Source: Betaproteobacteria bacterium Ga0077526
GTDB taxonomy: Bacteria > Pseudomonadota > Gammaproteobacteria > Burkholderiales > Ga0077523
Length of the DNA: 64,000 nucleotides
Assembly: GCA_001464765.1 (NCBI GenBank)
Contig: LNDV01000008.1
Span: 1 to 64,000, forward strand
Direction: 5' to 3'
Shown here: positions 8,195 through 17,094 of the stretch, piece after piece
Layout: each line of letters starts with the position of its first letter
How positions within the stretch are numbered: position 1 is the first letter of the stretch
Position numbers and translations under genes: made by a program
Notes under the pieces: model-generated
What the model was told of the DNA's origin: nothing
The model's input: only the letters and a program-made list of their open reading frames with translations
The model's database searches: none

Positions 8195-9040
8195 CTAGAC
8201 CCAATATGCGATTCTCGATCGGAAACGCCCAAAGACATACATCGCGATGACCGGACCCACGATTGCCGATACCGACAGGACTACCCACGAGATCGACTGG
8301 GGGTGCTTGCCGAGCAACGGCGTGCGCACCACCTCGACAAGATGGTATAGCGGGTTGTAGACCGTGATACCTTCGTGATCCCCCAGCATCTCCGATTTCC
8401 ACACAACGGGGGTCAAGAAGAACGCGACCTGAACCACGGCCACCACGATCTGAGGGATATCTCGGAAACGAGTGCTGACGAGTGCGAGGATCGATCCAAT
8501 CCAGAAGAGGTTGATCGTCACGAGCAGCAGTCCGGGTACGGCCAAAAGGCACCGGACCCAGACCTCTGGCGGAAAGACCATGAGCACGATCACCACCACG
8601 AGCAAGTTATGTCCGAAGACGATGACATTGCGCACCAGAACACGTGTGATGTGCGTGGTGTATGGCAGACCCACTTCCTTTATGAACCCCTCGGCCGTGA
8701 TGTAAGCCGTACAGCTTTCCGTGATGGCACTGGCAACAAAGGTCCACACCACGAAACTCAGGGAAAGATGCTGAAAGTAGGAATTCAGCGGCTGCTTGAA
8801 CAGCACACCGTAGAGAGGTCCCATCGCCGCAAGCATGATCCCCGTGCTCGCCGTGAGCCAGAACGGGCCGAGGACCGAACGCCGATAGCGTTGCCGGATA
8901 TCTTGCCAGGCAAGGTACCACCAGACCGGCGAACCGAGAAACGCACCAGCAAGGTCGTTCATGGCGATGCGCAACGACGACGCGCGAAGTTGTCGCCGCC
9001 TTCGTTCCCCGCTACTGAGGTTGGATTCGTTGTCAGGCAT
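8195..9040 (-). CDS. wzm: Polysaccharide ABC exporter, permease (Wzm-type)
   Basis: A 281-residue permease of the ABC-2 family with about six hydrophobic segments and the N-terminal motif WYLAWQDIRQRYRRSVLGPFW common to Wzm, RfbA and KpsM proteins. I chose the ATG at 9040 (MPDNESN); an upstream in-frame start would run back towards the dehydrogenase gene. The amphipathic region before the first membrane segment is normal for the family. It pairs with the Wzt-type ATPase downstream. Export of an O-antigen or similar glycan is inferred from family and context. Confidence 0.87.
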   Translation of the reverse strand: MPDNESNLSSGERRRRQLRASSLRIAMNDLAGAFLGSPVWWYLAWQDIRQRYRRSVLGPFWLTASTGIMLAAMGPLYGVLFKQPLNSYFQHLSLSFVVWTFVASAITESCTAYITAEGFIKEVGLPYTTHITRVLVRNVIVFGHNLLVVVIVLMVFPPEVWVRCLLAVPGLLLVTINLFWIGSILALVSTRFRDIPQIVVAVVQVAFFLTPVVWKSEMLGDHEGITVYNPLYHLVEVVRTPLLGKHPQSISWVVLSVSAIVGPVIAMYVFGRFRSRIAYWV

Positions 9041-9069
9041 GATGGACGCCCGCTTGAAGTTCCTCTGAA

Positions 9070-10137
9070 TCAGAACGCCACAAGGCAACGTCCGGCAATG
9101 CGCCCGCTGCGCATTCCCGAAATCGCATCGTTGATCTGGTCAAGCGTGAAGTGGTCGGTGATGAGTTCGCGCAGCCGGATGCGGCCAGCCCGATAGAGCT
9201 GGTGGTATCGGGGAATGTCGGTCTGCGGCACCGCTTCGCCGCCGTGGGACCCCGACAACCCTTTGCCGAAGTGCAGTGGCAAGGAGTAGAGATTGACGTT
9301 GTTGCCCTTCCGGGGCACGCCGACGAGTGTCACTCGGCCCTGCGGCTTGGTGATCTGATAGCCCATCTCGATGATGGCCGGCAGACCCGTGTTGTCGACG
9401 AACGCGTCTACGCCTGCCGTGCCAACGATCTCGACAATGGCTTGCCTGACGTCGCCGGTACTGCTGTTGATGCAATGCGTAGCCCCCATGCGCCTCGCCA
9501 ATTCGAGCTTGTTGTCGTGGAGGTCGACCGCAATGACCGGGTAGGCCGATACGAGAGCTGCGGCCTGCACGATGTTCAGGCCGATACCGCCGGCGCCAAA
9601 GACGACGACCGATTCCCCGATGCGCACCTTGGCGTTGTTTTCGATCACGCCGAAACCTGTCGTGACGGCGCAACCGAACAAGGCAGCCACTTCGAGGTCG
9701 CTATCGGCCGGAATCGGCGTAACGCGATTCTCGGAAACGATCGCGTGCTCGTTGAAGGTGGTAATCCACCCCGCATTCACTTTGGCGCCATTCCATGTGT
9801 AGGTCGGCGTGGCGGCTTCGATACCGAGGCCCTTGCGCCAGTGCATCACAACCTTGTCGCCGGGCTTCACGTGTCTGACGCCCGGTCCGATCTCCAGGAC
9901 CGTGGCCGACGCTTCGTGACCGAGAAGATGCGGGAGGAAACGGTCCTCACCCTTTGCGCCGTCGATCTCACCAAGCTGGGACCCGCAGATACCGCTGAAA
10001 TGGATCTTCACGAGTACCTGGCCGACGGCAAGCGTGTCGGGAAGGCCGATCTCGGCGACGACAAGAGGCGCCTTGAGTTCTGTCAGGATCGCGGCTCTCG
10101 TAGTCTTGGGAAGTGCTGGCATGGACAATCCGCTCAT
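9070..10137 (-). CDS. Zinc-type alcohol dehydrogenase family protein
   Basis: A 355-residue medium-chain dehydrogenase. Catalytic-zinc ligands are Cys51 (GICGSQ) and His74 in LGHEAS, and the NAD(P) fold has the glycine pattern VVVFGAGGIGLN. The four-cysteine structural-zinc lobe of classical members is not visible. I chose the ATG at 10137, which overlaps the stop of the upstream methyltransferase by ATGA; longer frames upstream are shadows of that gene. Such enzymes oxidise a sugar or sugar-alcohol hydroxyl or reduce a ketone. In this cluster a role in making an unusual sugar is likely but unproven. Confidence 0.8.
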   Translation of the reverse strand: MSGLSMPALPKTTRAAILTELKAPLVVAEIGLPDTLAVGQVLVKIHFSGICGSQLGEIDGAKGEDRFLPHLLGHEASATVLEIGPGVRHVKPGDKVVMHWRKGLGIEAATPTYTWNGAKVNAGWITTFNEHAIVSENRVTPIPADSDLEVAALFGCAVTTGFGVIENNAKVRIGESVVVFGAGGIGLNIVQAAALVSAYPVIAVDLHDNKLELARRMGATHCINSSTGDVRQAIVEIVGTAGVDAFVDNTGLPAIIEMGYQITKPQGRVTLVGVPRKGNNVNLYSLPLHFGKGLSGSHGGEAVPQTDIPRYHQLYRAGRIRLRELITDHFTLDQINDAISGMRSGRIAGRCLVAF

Positions 10138-10805
10138 TCGAAGTAGATGAAGGAATGGTCGCCGGTGAATCCGGTCTGCCGGAACCACCACTCCCATTCC
10201 TCGGGCGTGTTGAAGGCCTCGCACGTGACCTGCCAGTAGAGCAGATTGGCCTTCTCGCGTTCGTTGCGATAGGACTCCACACAGAGATAGCGATGCTTCC
10301 GCCCCACGCGCTGCATCTCCCGCAACGCCGGGTCGAGGTCGTAGCAGTGAAGGTTGTGCAGGGTGTTGAGGGAAAACACGAGGTCGAAGGATCCGTCCGC
10401 AAACGGCAGTCGATTGGCATTGGCGACCTGCAGATGATCCCGAATCTCTTCCTTGGCGTTGTCGATCGCGTACTGTGATATGTCGATGCCGGTGACCTTG
10501 ATACCCGGCACGACCTTGGTGAAGTCGTAGAGCAGGAATCCCTTGCCGCAGCCGATATCGAGAATCGAATCCCCCGCCTTGAGGCCATAGTGATCGACCA
10601 TGGCACGCGCCACCTTCTCCCATCGACCTTCCATGTACCGATAGCCGCCATAGTTGATACGCCGGTCGCCGTCCCAGTAGTCGAAGTCGAACTTCTTGGC
10701 GAGCTCGGCGGCCCTGGCCTTCGGGAATTCGGGATCGTTGACCCGCGCAAGGTAGTCTCGCGTGGTGCTCTTGTGAACGGCGGAGAGGAAGTCGATATAG
10801 GCCAT
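10134..10805 (-). CDS. Class I SAM-dependent methyltransferase
   Basis: A 223-residue protein with SAM motif I ILDIGCGKGFLL (81-92) and a post-I acidic residue in GIDISQYAI. It shows no zinc-binding or membrane part. The stop overlaps the ATG of the dehydrogenase gene and the start follows the kinase-like gene by 9 bp, so these are probably translated together. Context suggests methylation of a sugar or other small hydroxyl compound on the polysaccharide pathway; the substrate cannot be read from sequence. Confidence 0.78.
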   Translation of the reverse strand: MAYIDFLSAVHKSTTRDYLARVNDPEFPKARAAELAKKFDFDYWDGDRRINYGGYRYMEGRWEKVARAMVDHYGLKAGDSILDIGCGKGFLLYDFTKVVPGIKVTGIDISQYAIDNAKEEIRDHLQVANANRLPFADGSFDLVFSLNTLHNLHCYDLDPALREMQRVGRKHRYLCVESYRNEREKANLLYWQVTCEAFNTPEEWEWWFRQTGFTGDHSFIYFE

Positions 10806-10814
10806 GTGGGGCAG

Positions 10815-11849
10815 CTAGTTGTTGAGAGAGTCGATGAGTCGCCGGGCTTTGGCGATCTGGGCACGCTTGCGCGCCTGAGGATCTTTTCCCGCGTTGGCGA
10901 AGCGGCGGCGCTGGGCCGCAGCGGGCAGAAACTCGTTCAGAACGATGCAGACCCACTTCACGCCGAACAGCGGCATCAGCAATCGCGCGCGTGACATCAG
11001 TCGATCGGCGTCGTCCGCGTACGCAACACACTGCCGCAGGAACCCGTCGAAATACGTGCGAGGCACCGGCACCGCCGGTTGCCAGAAGAAATCACAGATC
11101 ATCTTGGCCGGATCGTCCCAGCCCGCGTACTCGAAATCGAGGAAGCACAGCGTGCCGTCCGGACGCTGCAAAGCGTTGTGAAACCCGAAGTCGGACGGCG
11201 AGACGCAGCGCGACGACGGCGAAAGCTCCGCCTCAGGGTCAAGACCGAGATCAACGGCCGTCTTTGCGATCGTCGATGCGAAGGTGTCCATCAGTCGGCG
11301 GAGATTCGCGACAACGTCTCGAGCGTCGCGATCCTCCGGCGTGGCGTCGGAGACATCCGCGAGCCGGGCGACGCGACCGTCGACGGCTTCGATCTGCCCC
11401 GCGATGCTGAAGCGTGCCTCCGATGCCGAAGGGAGCGCCGAGCCGCGTATCAGGCGCTCTGGTCCGTTCAGCGCGCAAAGGAAGGACGCGGCCTGATCGA
11501 CGTGAGTCGCACGGATGTCTTCAACGGCGAGCTTCTCACCCGAGATGTACTCGTACAACGCGAGACGCCGCTCGGGTAGTATGGCAAGGGGAGTCGGGAC
11601 GTCCGTTCGACCCAGCGCTTGCGCATACTGCAGGAAGGCGTACTCGGCATGCAGCCGGTCCCGCGTATCCGCCGGATGGGAGAAGTACCACTTCGCGATG
11701 TACCGGTCGGCGCCTGTCTCCACGAGGAACACCCGGTTGTTGCCTCCACCAGGACCGTCGCGGAACCTGGCCACGGCCGACCCTTTGCCTGCCCGCTCAA
11801 GCAACTCGTGCAAGGCATCGTCATCGAGGTGCTCTGGGGCCGTCAGCAT
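10815..11849 (-). CDS. APH/choline-kinase-fold phosphotransferase
   Basis: A 344-residue kinase-like protein. Visible features are the ATP-binding lysine in IAKWYF (Lys53), the catalytic-loop SPSDFGFHNAL with Asp220 and Asn225, and the metal-binding LDFEYAG (Asp238). These match the aminoglycoside phosphotransferase and choline kinase superfamily. I chose the ATG at 11849, which overlaps the end of the HAD gene by 7 bases; longer frames are shadows. With the neighbouring HAD phosphatase and sugar isomerase, it probably phosphorylates a sugar or a choline-like alcohol for the glycan. An antibiotic-resistance role is not suggested by context. Confidence 0.75.
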   Translation of the reverse strand: MLTAPEHLDDDALHELLERAGKGSAVARFRDGPGGGNNRVFLVETGADRYIAKWYFSHPADTRDRLHAEYAFLQYAQALGRTDVPTPLAILPERRLALYEYISGEKLAVEDIRATHVDQAASFLCALNGPERLIRGSALPSASEARFSIAGQIEAVDGRVARLADVSDATPEDRDARDVVANLRRLMDTFASTIAKTAVDLGLDPEAELSPSSRCVSPSDFGFHNALQRPDGTLCFLDFEYAGWDDPAKMICDFFWQPAVPVPRTYFDGFLRQCVAYADDADRLMSRARLLMPLFGVKWVCIVLNEFLPAAAQRRRFANAGKDPQARKRAQIAKARRLIDSLNN

Positions 11850-12466
11850 GCGTCGAACCAGATCTGCAACTCCGACCAGGACTGCAGCGACCGCACATCG
11901 GCGCCGATCGAGCCATGATGAGCGTCGGGATCGAACAGAATGCGCTGCACCCCGGCTGGAAAGGCATCCGCCAGCAAAATCTCCGGGAGGTCGTCGATGA
12001 AGTGCGTCGCGCCGGTCGCGGCGATCCGCGACCACTTCGCGTCCTTAGTCGTTTCGAAGTAGATTCGATCGGCTGCGACGAACGGGCCCGCGTCGTCCCG
12101 GAGAAACTCGTCCACCCAAGCCGTGGCCGCAGCATGAAGATCATATCGTTCGCCCAGGAAAGGATGACGGGTCTTGTGGCTGACGATAGACATTGGCAAG
12201 CCCGCATTGCGCGCCGCGGCCAGGAACTCACGCACCCCCGGATACATCTCGGCGTCGCCCATCCTGGCGCCATAGACATAACCTTGCATCTGCGTCCAGG
12301 CGTCTTCCTTCCCGACGCGGCGCAGCCAATCCCTGACTGCGACCTTGTTGCGCTCCACCCCCGGAGGAATGAGCCCCTGCTCGAGCGCGACCCGGTGGAA
12401 CACGCCGTCGTAGCAGACAATCGTGTTGTCGAAATCGATGCCGAGGTGCCCGGGCCGCAGTGCCAT
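11843..12466 (-). CDS. HAD-family phosphatase
   Basis: A 207-residue HAD hydrolase with motif I IDFDNTIV (Asp11 nucleophile, Asp13), a Ser/Lys region SIVSHKTRH and an acidic motif FIDDLPEIL. I chose the ATG at 12466, although a TTG lies one codon upstream. The gene starts 9 bp after the transketolase subunit and overlaps the kinase gene by 7 bp. It does not look like a typical GmhB. Dephosphorylation of a sugar-phosphate intermediate is the likely role. Confidence 0.75.
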   Translation of the reverse strand: MALRPGHLGIDFDNTIVCYDGVFHRVALEQGLIPPGVERNKVAVRDWLRRVGKEDAWTQMQGYVYGARMGDAEMYPGVREFLAAARNAGLPMSIVSHKTRHPFLGERYDLHAAATAWVDEFLRDDAGPFVAADRIYFETTKDAKWSRIAATGATHFIDDLPEILLADAFPAGVQRILFDPDAHHGSIGADVRSLQSWSELQIWFDAC

Positions 12467-12475
12467 CAAGGTCCG

Positions 12476-13402
12476 TCACTGCCGGAGCGTCGTCGCGACC
12501 CGGGTCGCGATGCTCTCTCCGTCGATCGCGAAGCGGCGACGCGCATACTCCTGCGAACCGACCTCATGCATGAATTCGTCATCCACGCCGAAGCTGATCA
12601 GTCGACCGAGGTCTCCGCGTTGCTGACACTTCCATTCAGCCACCGCTGATCCAAGCCCGCCGAGTCGGCCGTGTTCCTCGCAGACCGCCACCAGCCCGAA
12701 GTCACGGAAGGCGTCGTCCAGACATCGGAGATCGAGCGGTTTCACGGTATGAAAGCTCTCCACCCTCGCGGAAACCCCCTGCGCGGACAGGATGTCCGCA
12801 GCCTTGATCACCTCGGACATGATCGTGCCGCAACCGATCAGACACACATCACGGCCATCTCTCACCCGAACAGCACGCCCGATCTCGATTGATGGCGCCG
12901 GGTCCGGCAGGATCGGCGGCTCGCCCTTCTTGCCGATCCGCATGTAGACAGGACCGTCGTGCTTCAGTGCGGCGCGCAGGAGATGCCGCAACTCCGTGCT
13001 ATCGCAAGGCGCCAGCACGGTCATCCCCGGGAGCACGCGGAGGATCGCGAGATCCTCGCAGGAGTGGTGGGTCGGACCGAGTTCCGCGTAGGACAAGCCC
13101 GAGCCCGTGCCGACGATGATCACCGGCGCCCCGTGGTAGCACACATCGACCCGGATCTGCTCATAGCAGCGAGTGGTGGTGAACGGCGTGATCGTGTAGA
13201 TCACGGGCCGAAGTCCCGACAGCGCCATGCCGGCCGCGACGCCCATCATGTTTGCTTCGGCGACACCACAGTTGAAGAATCGCCCCGGCCCGGCCGCCTT
13301 GAACTTGTCGAACAGCTTGTTGCCGATGTCTCCGGACAGGAGAACAAGGCGCGGATCCTCCGGAGCGAGGCGGGTGATCTCGTCCGCGAATGCGTTTCTC
13401 AT
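12476..13402 (-). CDS. Transketolase-like protein, C-terminal subunit
   Basis: A 308-residue protein matching the pyrimidine-binding and C-terminal domains of transketolase or DXP synthase. It has the catalytic-glutamate region NCGVAEANMMGVAAGMA and a conserved segment GPTHHSCEDLAILR. Its ATG overlaps the stop of the N-terminal subunit gene (ATGA), so the two halves are made together and should form a ThDP-dependent heteromer. Such enzymes move two-carbon ketol units. Split transketolases occur in polysaccharide and secondary-metabolite clusters; the substrate here is unknown. It is probably not the central-metabolism transketolase, given its neighbours. Confidence 0.85.
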   Translation of the reverse strand: MRNAFADEITRLAPEDPRLVLLSGDIGNKLFDKFKAAGPGRFFNCGVAEANMMGVAAGMALSGLRPVIYTITPFTTTRCYEQIRVDVCYHGAPVIIVGTGSGLSYAELGPTHHSCEDLAILRVLPGMTVLAPCDSTELRHLLRAALKHDGPVYMRIGKKGEPPILPDPAPSIEIGRAVRVRDGRDVCLIGCGTIMSEVIKAADILSAQGVSARVESFHTVKPLDLRCLDDAFRDFGLVAVCEEHGRLGGLGSAVAEWKCQQRGDLGRLISFGVDDEFMHEVGSQEYARRRFAIDGESIATRVATTLRQ

Positions 13403-14241
13403 GCGCCCACCCCGAGCTCGACCTTGGCACGCGCCACTTCATCGGCCGACGGAATGCGGTAGTGCCAGTTGTTGTCATCCTCCATGAAAGACACACCCTT
13501 GCCTTTGACGGTATGAGCGACGACGGCCAACGGCCTGCCGCCGCCATCGGGAACGCGCGACAGGATCTCGACCAGCGCAGCCATGTCGTGCCCATCGACC
13601 TCGCACGCGTTCCAGCCGAATGCACGCCACTTGTCAGCCAATGGCGCAAGCGCCATGACCTCTTCGCTGCGCCCGGTGGCCTGCCACTTGTTGAAATCGA
13701 CGATGACCATGAGGTTGTCGACCCTCTGTGCGGCGGCCAGCATGGCGGACTCCCAGACGGAACCCTCGTTGCATTCGCCGTCACTCAAAAGCGCAAAGAC
13801 GTTGTAGGGTCGGCCTTGAATCCGGCCGGCCAACGCCATGCCCAGTCCCAGGGGAAGCCCGTGCCCAAGAGACCCGGTCGCCGCCTCGATACCGGGGAGA
13901 TGATCCGGCGTTGGCGGATGCTCGGCAAATACACCGCCGTCGACGCCGTAGTCCGAAAGCATCGACGCGGGATAGAACCCTCGCATGGCCAGCACATGAA
14001 ACAGCGCGGGCGCTCCGTGCCCCTTGCTGAGGATGAAACGATCCCGACCTGTGTCTCTGGGTCTGGTCGGATCGATCCGAAGCGCCGAGAAGTAGGCAGC
14101 CACGAGTACATCCACGCACGACAGGCAGGACCCGAGATGGGGTGTCTGGGTGCGATGAGAATTCTCGATGATCTGCGCGCGCAGTTCGCGCGCGCGCCTC
14201 TCGAGGTCGGCGATGGAGGAAGTGCCGCTCGGCAAAGTCAT
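13399..14241 (-). CDS. Transketolase-like protein, N-terminal subunit
   Basis: A 280-residue ThDP- and metal-binding half of a transketolase. The ThDP motif runs from SDGECNEGSVWE (starting at residue 153) to VDFNKWQ (Asn184), and LSKGHGAPALFH is the usual phosphate-site region. I chose the ATG at 14241 because the longer frame would overlap the upstream epimerase. It is coupled to the C-terminal subunit by an ATGA overlap. It may supply sedoheptulose 7-phosphate to the GmhA-like isomerase two genes upstream, or add a two-carbon branch to a ketosugar. Both are inferences. Confidence 0.85.
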   Translation of the reverse strand: MTLPSGTSSIADLERRARELRAQIIENSHRTQTPHLGSCLSCVDVLVAAYFSALRIDPTRPRDTGRDRFILSKGHGAPALFHVLAMRGFYPASMLSDYGVDGGVFAEHPPTPDHLPGIEAATGSLGHGLPLGLGMALAGRIQGRPYNVFALLSDGECNEGSVWESAMLAAAQRVDNLMVIVDFNKWQATGRSEEVMALAPLADKWRAFGWNACEVDGHDMAALVEILSRVPDGGGRPLAVVAHTVKGKGVSFMEDDNNWHYRIPSADEVARAKVELGVGA

Positions 14242-14254
14242 CTGTCGGGATTGC

Positions 14255-15253
14255 TCAAGGCTTGTGAACGTAGTCGAATGGCAATATCTTGATCTCCTCG
14301 AAGAAGCGGTCGATCCACGCAACGGTCTGCTCTATGCCGGTCTCGAGGGAAAGACGATCCGTCCACCCCAGCTCGCCGCGCAGGCGTGTGCTGTCGAGCT
14401 GATAGAAGGAGTCCTTGCCGAGCCGCTCGCCCACGACTTCGACGTGATCCTCGAACCGGGCGCCCATCTTCGCGCAGATCATGGCAACCAGGTCGCGTAT
14501 GCTGATCAGGCGATCCGTGGAGATATGGTAGGTCTCGCCCAACCGGCCCTCCTCGGCAATCCTCCGGGTGGCGGCGGAAACATCGTCGATATGAATGAAG
14601 GATCGTTGGGAATGCCCCCCCCCATGGAGCTGAAGCTTGCGTCCGAGCCGGATGAACAGCACCGTCCGAGGAATGATCCGATACAACTGCTGACCCGGAC
14701 CGAACACATTGGCGGCCCTCGTGAACAGCACGGGGAATTCATAGGCCTTGTAGTACGACCGGAGGCTCATGTCGCCGGCCGCCCGCGACACCGCGTAGGG
14801 CGTGCTCGGGTTGAACGGTGCATCCTCCTTGACCCACCCCGACGTACTGCCGTAGACCTCGGGCGTGGTCACATGCACGTACTTGTCGAGAAAATCACAA
14901 TGGCGCAGCCGCTCGTGCAAACGGACTGTGGACACGACATTGGTCATCATCCAGTGGTCGGGATTGCGCCAACTCTCGGCGACCATGCTTTGCGCCGCAA
15001 AATTCACGATGCGGGTCGGGCGCTCGGTAGCGATGAGCGACATCAGCCCGTCGAGGTCCGTGTTGATATCGTGCCGAAAGAATCGAAAGTTCGCGGGCTC
15101 GCCTGACCAGCGATACGGCAGGAATGCACGGTGCGGCTCGTCCGACCGCGATACTCCGAGCACCTCCGAACCCTGCTTCAGCAGGTGGTCTACGAAGCTG
15201 GCTCCAGAGAACGCGTTGGAGCCCAGGACCAGGTACTTTTCAGGGGCCGCCAC
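14255..15253 (-). CDS. NAD-dependent sugar epimerase/dehydratase (extended SDR)
   Basis: A 332-residue extended SDR with nucleotide-binding glycines GSNAFSGASF (11-20), the TTPEVYG active-site segment with Glu132 typical of 4,6-dehydratases, and PYAVSRAAGD in which the catalytic pair is Tyr153 and Arg157 instead of Tyr and Lys. The start is GTG, 3 bp after the isomerase gene. The closest-looking relatives are dTDP-glucose or GDP-mannose 4,6-dehydratases. The Arg substitution may be a subfamily feature rather than a loss, as the rest is well kept. It probably makes a nucleotide-linked deoxy-ketosugar. Confidence 0.8.
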   Translation of the reverse strand: MAAPEKYLVLGSNAFSGASFVDHLLKQGSEVLGVSRSDEPHRAFLPYRWSGEPANFRFFRHDINTDLDGLMSLIATERPTRIVNFAAQSMVAESWRNPDHWMMTNVVSTVRLHERLRHCDFLDKYVHVTTPEVYGSTSGWVKEDAPFNPSTPYAVSRAAGDMSLRSYYKAYEFPVLFTRAANVFGPGQQLYRIIPRTVLFIRLGRKLQLHGGGHSQRSFIHIDDVSAATRRIAEEGRLGETYHISTDRLISIRDLVAMICAKMGARFEDHVEVVGERLGKDSFYQLDSTRLRGELGWTDRLSLETGIEQTVAWIDRFFEEIKILPFDYVHKP

Positions 15254-15256
15254 CGG

Positions 15257-15847
15257 CTAGACACCGTCAGGTTGATTGTCGTAGAGCCACTGCATGGCCA
15301 TGTGCCCGACGACCAGTTGCAGGTCTTCGGCAATCTGCATGTCGTCCACGGGAAAGTGAATCGCGCAATCCGCCATGGCCTTGGCCTTGCCGCCGCCATA
15401 CCCCAGTACCGCGCAAGAACTCATGCCGATGGCGCGCGCTTCCTCCAGCGCCCTGAGAATGTTCGGAGAGTTGCCGCTCCCGGACAACACGATCAGCAGA
15501 TCACCGGCGGATGCTTGAACAGCCAGCTGCTTCGCAAAGATCTCTTCGTAACCGGTATCGTTGGCCAGGCAGGTAAGGACCGCCGCGTTGGCGGGCAGCG
15601 CGATGGCTCTCAGGCCGGAACCGTGCCGCTTGGAAATCCCGTAGATGAAATCATTCGCCAGGTGAATCGCATTGCCCGCGCTGCCGCCGTTCCCACACAG
15701 GAAGACCTGCTGCCGTTTGGCCCAGCAGTCACGCAAGGCTTCGGAGAGTCGAACGACACCCGACCAATCGGAACGTTGCAGGACGGCCTGCAGGCGCTCG
15801 GAGTAGTCGACGACATGCCTCAGAGCATTCAACGCCGGACCAGTCAC
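15257..15847 (-). CDS. SIS-domain sugar-phosphate isomerase (GmhA-like)
   Basis: A 196-residue protein with the SIS-domain phosphate loop CGNGGSAGNA (51-60) and LSGSGNSPNI (121-130), and the LANDF segment of GmhA. GmhA converts sedoheptulose 7-phosphate to glycero-manno-heptose 7-phosphate. The GTG start at 15847 overlaps the stop of the upstream epimerase (GTGA), and the length then equals typical GmhA. The full heptose set (HldE, or HddA with HddC) is not here, so it may make a phosphoheptose for this cluster only, possibly from the product of the split transketolase. Confidence 0.78.
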   Translation of the reverse strand: MTGPALNALRHVVDYSERLQAVLQRSDWSGVVRLSEALRDCWAKRQQVFLCGNGGSAGNAIHLANDFIYGISKRHGSGLRAIALPANAAVLTCLANDTGYEEIFAKQLAVQASAGDLLIVLSGSGNSPNILRALEEARAIGMSSCAVLGYGGGKAKAMADCAIHFPVDDMQIAEDLQLVVGHMAMQWLYDNQPDGV

Positions 15848-16782
15848 TTGACGACCTCGCGCTGCATCCACTTCAGGTTGTAGGAACGATCCTCGTCCTT
15901 GAGTTCACCGGCCTTGAACCTGGCAGTGATCTCCCGGATGGCGTCTTCGACAGTCTTCTTCGGCACATAGCCGGTGGCGAGCAACTTGTCGGAATTGACC
16001 CGGTAGGACCGCGGGTCGTTGGACTCGGTTACGGTGATCTTCGCGGGCACATGCCGTGCGACTCTCTCGGCGATGTCGAGAATGGAGATGTTCTCGAATC
16101 CGGCGTTATAAATGCCAGTGTACTCGGGGTGAGCGAGAAAATGCAGGTACACGTCCGTGATGTCATCCATGTGGATGTTAGGTCGCGTCTGCTTACCGCC
16201 AAATACAGTGATATGCCCCTTCGACAGCGCCTGCATGGTGAGCATGTTGACGGAAACATCCAGCCGCATTCTGGGCGACCAACCGCATACTGTGGCAGGG
16301 CGGACGATCTGCACCACCAACTGGTCCTGATAGCTGAGCAGAACGCGCTCAGCCACCATCTTGGTCTTGTTGTACTCGGAGATCGGCTTGAGCTCCAGAT
16401 CTTCCGTGACCTGTGCCTCCTCCTTCACCCCGTAGACACTCCCGGACGAGGCGTAGATGAACTGGCGCACCCCGGTGCGTACCGCCTGGTCGGCCAGTTG
16501 CATCGTGGCCAGCGCACTGATCTCCCAGGTGAGCTTCGGGTCGAGATCGCCGCAAGGATCGTTCGCCACGGACGACAGGTGAATGATGCAGTCGACTCCG
16601 ACCAGCGGCACCTGCGCGATGTCGCGCACGTCGCCCTGCACGACCCGAAGCCTCGGGTGCTGGGGGAGGAAGTTTCCGAACCACATGACGTCGAAGGCGA
16701 TGACGTCATGCCCGGCGGCCAGTAGCTTGGGTACCAGAACCGATCCCTTGTACCCCGTTGCACCCGTGACCAGAATTCTCAT
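15844..16782 (-). CDS. NAD-dependent sugar epimerase (extended SDR)
   Basis: A 312-residue extended SDR with VTGATGYKG (5-13), SSGSVYG and a canonical YNKTK (Tyr137, Lys141). It differs from the second epimerase of the cluster, which has Arg in place of Lys. The ATG has GAGAGG about 6 bases upstream. This is the promoter-proximal gene of the minus-strand polysaccharide cluster and is followed with a GTGA overlap by the GmhA-like isomerase. The family covers UDP-glucose 4-epimerases and related enzymes; the exact sugar cannot be told. Confidence 0.83.
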   Translation of the reverse strand: MRILVTGATGYKGSVLVPKLLAAGHDVIAFDVMWFGNFLPQHPRLRVVQGDVRDIAQVPLVGVDCIIHLSSVANDPCGDLDPKLTWEISALATMQLADQAVRTGVRQFIYASSGSVYGVKEEAQVTEDLELKPISEYNKTKMVAERVLLSYQDQLVVQIVRPATVCGWSPRMRLDVSVNMLTMQALSKGHITVFGGKQTRPNIHMDDITDVYLHFLAHPEYTGIYNAGFENISILDIAERVARHVPAKITVTESNDPRSYRVNSDKLLATGYVPKKTVEDAIREITARFKAGELKDEDRSYNLKWMQREVVK

Positions 16783-17094
16783 TCATCCTCTCGAAATTTG
16801 GTTATGCCATCGTGGCCGAGGCGACTCGACCGATACAATCCGAAAAACGGATCTGCCTCGAATCCAAACCCAGCATAGGTAACGGTTCGGTCGCAGGAAG
16901 AGTTCTCCTGCTCATCCGGGTCGCGATGAGAATAACAAAAAGTCAAGTCTCTCAGGAATGGATGCTTTCAGCATCTTGTCTCCCGCAAACCCCTGGTAAT
17001 CGTTCGAAGATACCAGAAATCCATCGCCGGAGACCCCTGGAAAACCCAAACTGCATGCAGATCGCGCAGGCCCTCGCCCGGCGCCGCAAACCCG
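16783..17094. promoter_or_regulatory. 312 bp gap upstream of the polysaccharide cluster
   Basis: This gap separates the cluster from the FAD-protein gene. It is AT-richer than its surroundings and must hold the promoter for the long minus-strand transcript, unless that comes by read-through from the FAD gene. A TTGACT on the minus strand (16946-16941) has no good -10 at the usual spacing. I therefore place no firm promoter. Confidence 0.35.

Noticed and set aside
10138..11031. N-terminal extension of the dehydrogenase to 653 residues
   Set aside because: The extension is a shadow of the methyltransferase gene; the ATG at 10137 overlaps that gene's stop and starts the real domain.
10815..11849. 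Aminoglycoside resistance gene
   Set aside because: It has the APH fold but lies inside a glycan-synthesis operon; a sugar or choline-type substrate is more likely.
13399..14241. Central-metabolism transketolase
   Set aside because: The enzyme is split into two genes and embedded in a polysaccharide cluster, unlike single-chain tktA.
16941..16946. TTGACT on the minus strand as -35 of the polysaccharide operon
   Set aside because: No acceptable -10 is found 15-19 bases downstream.
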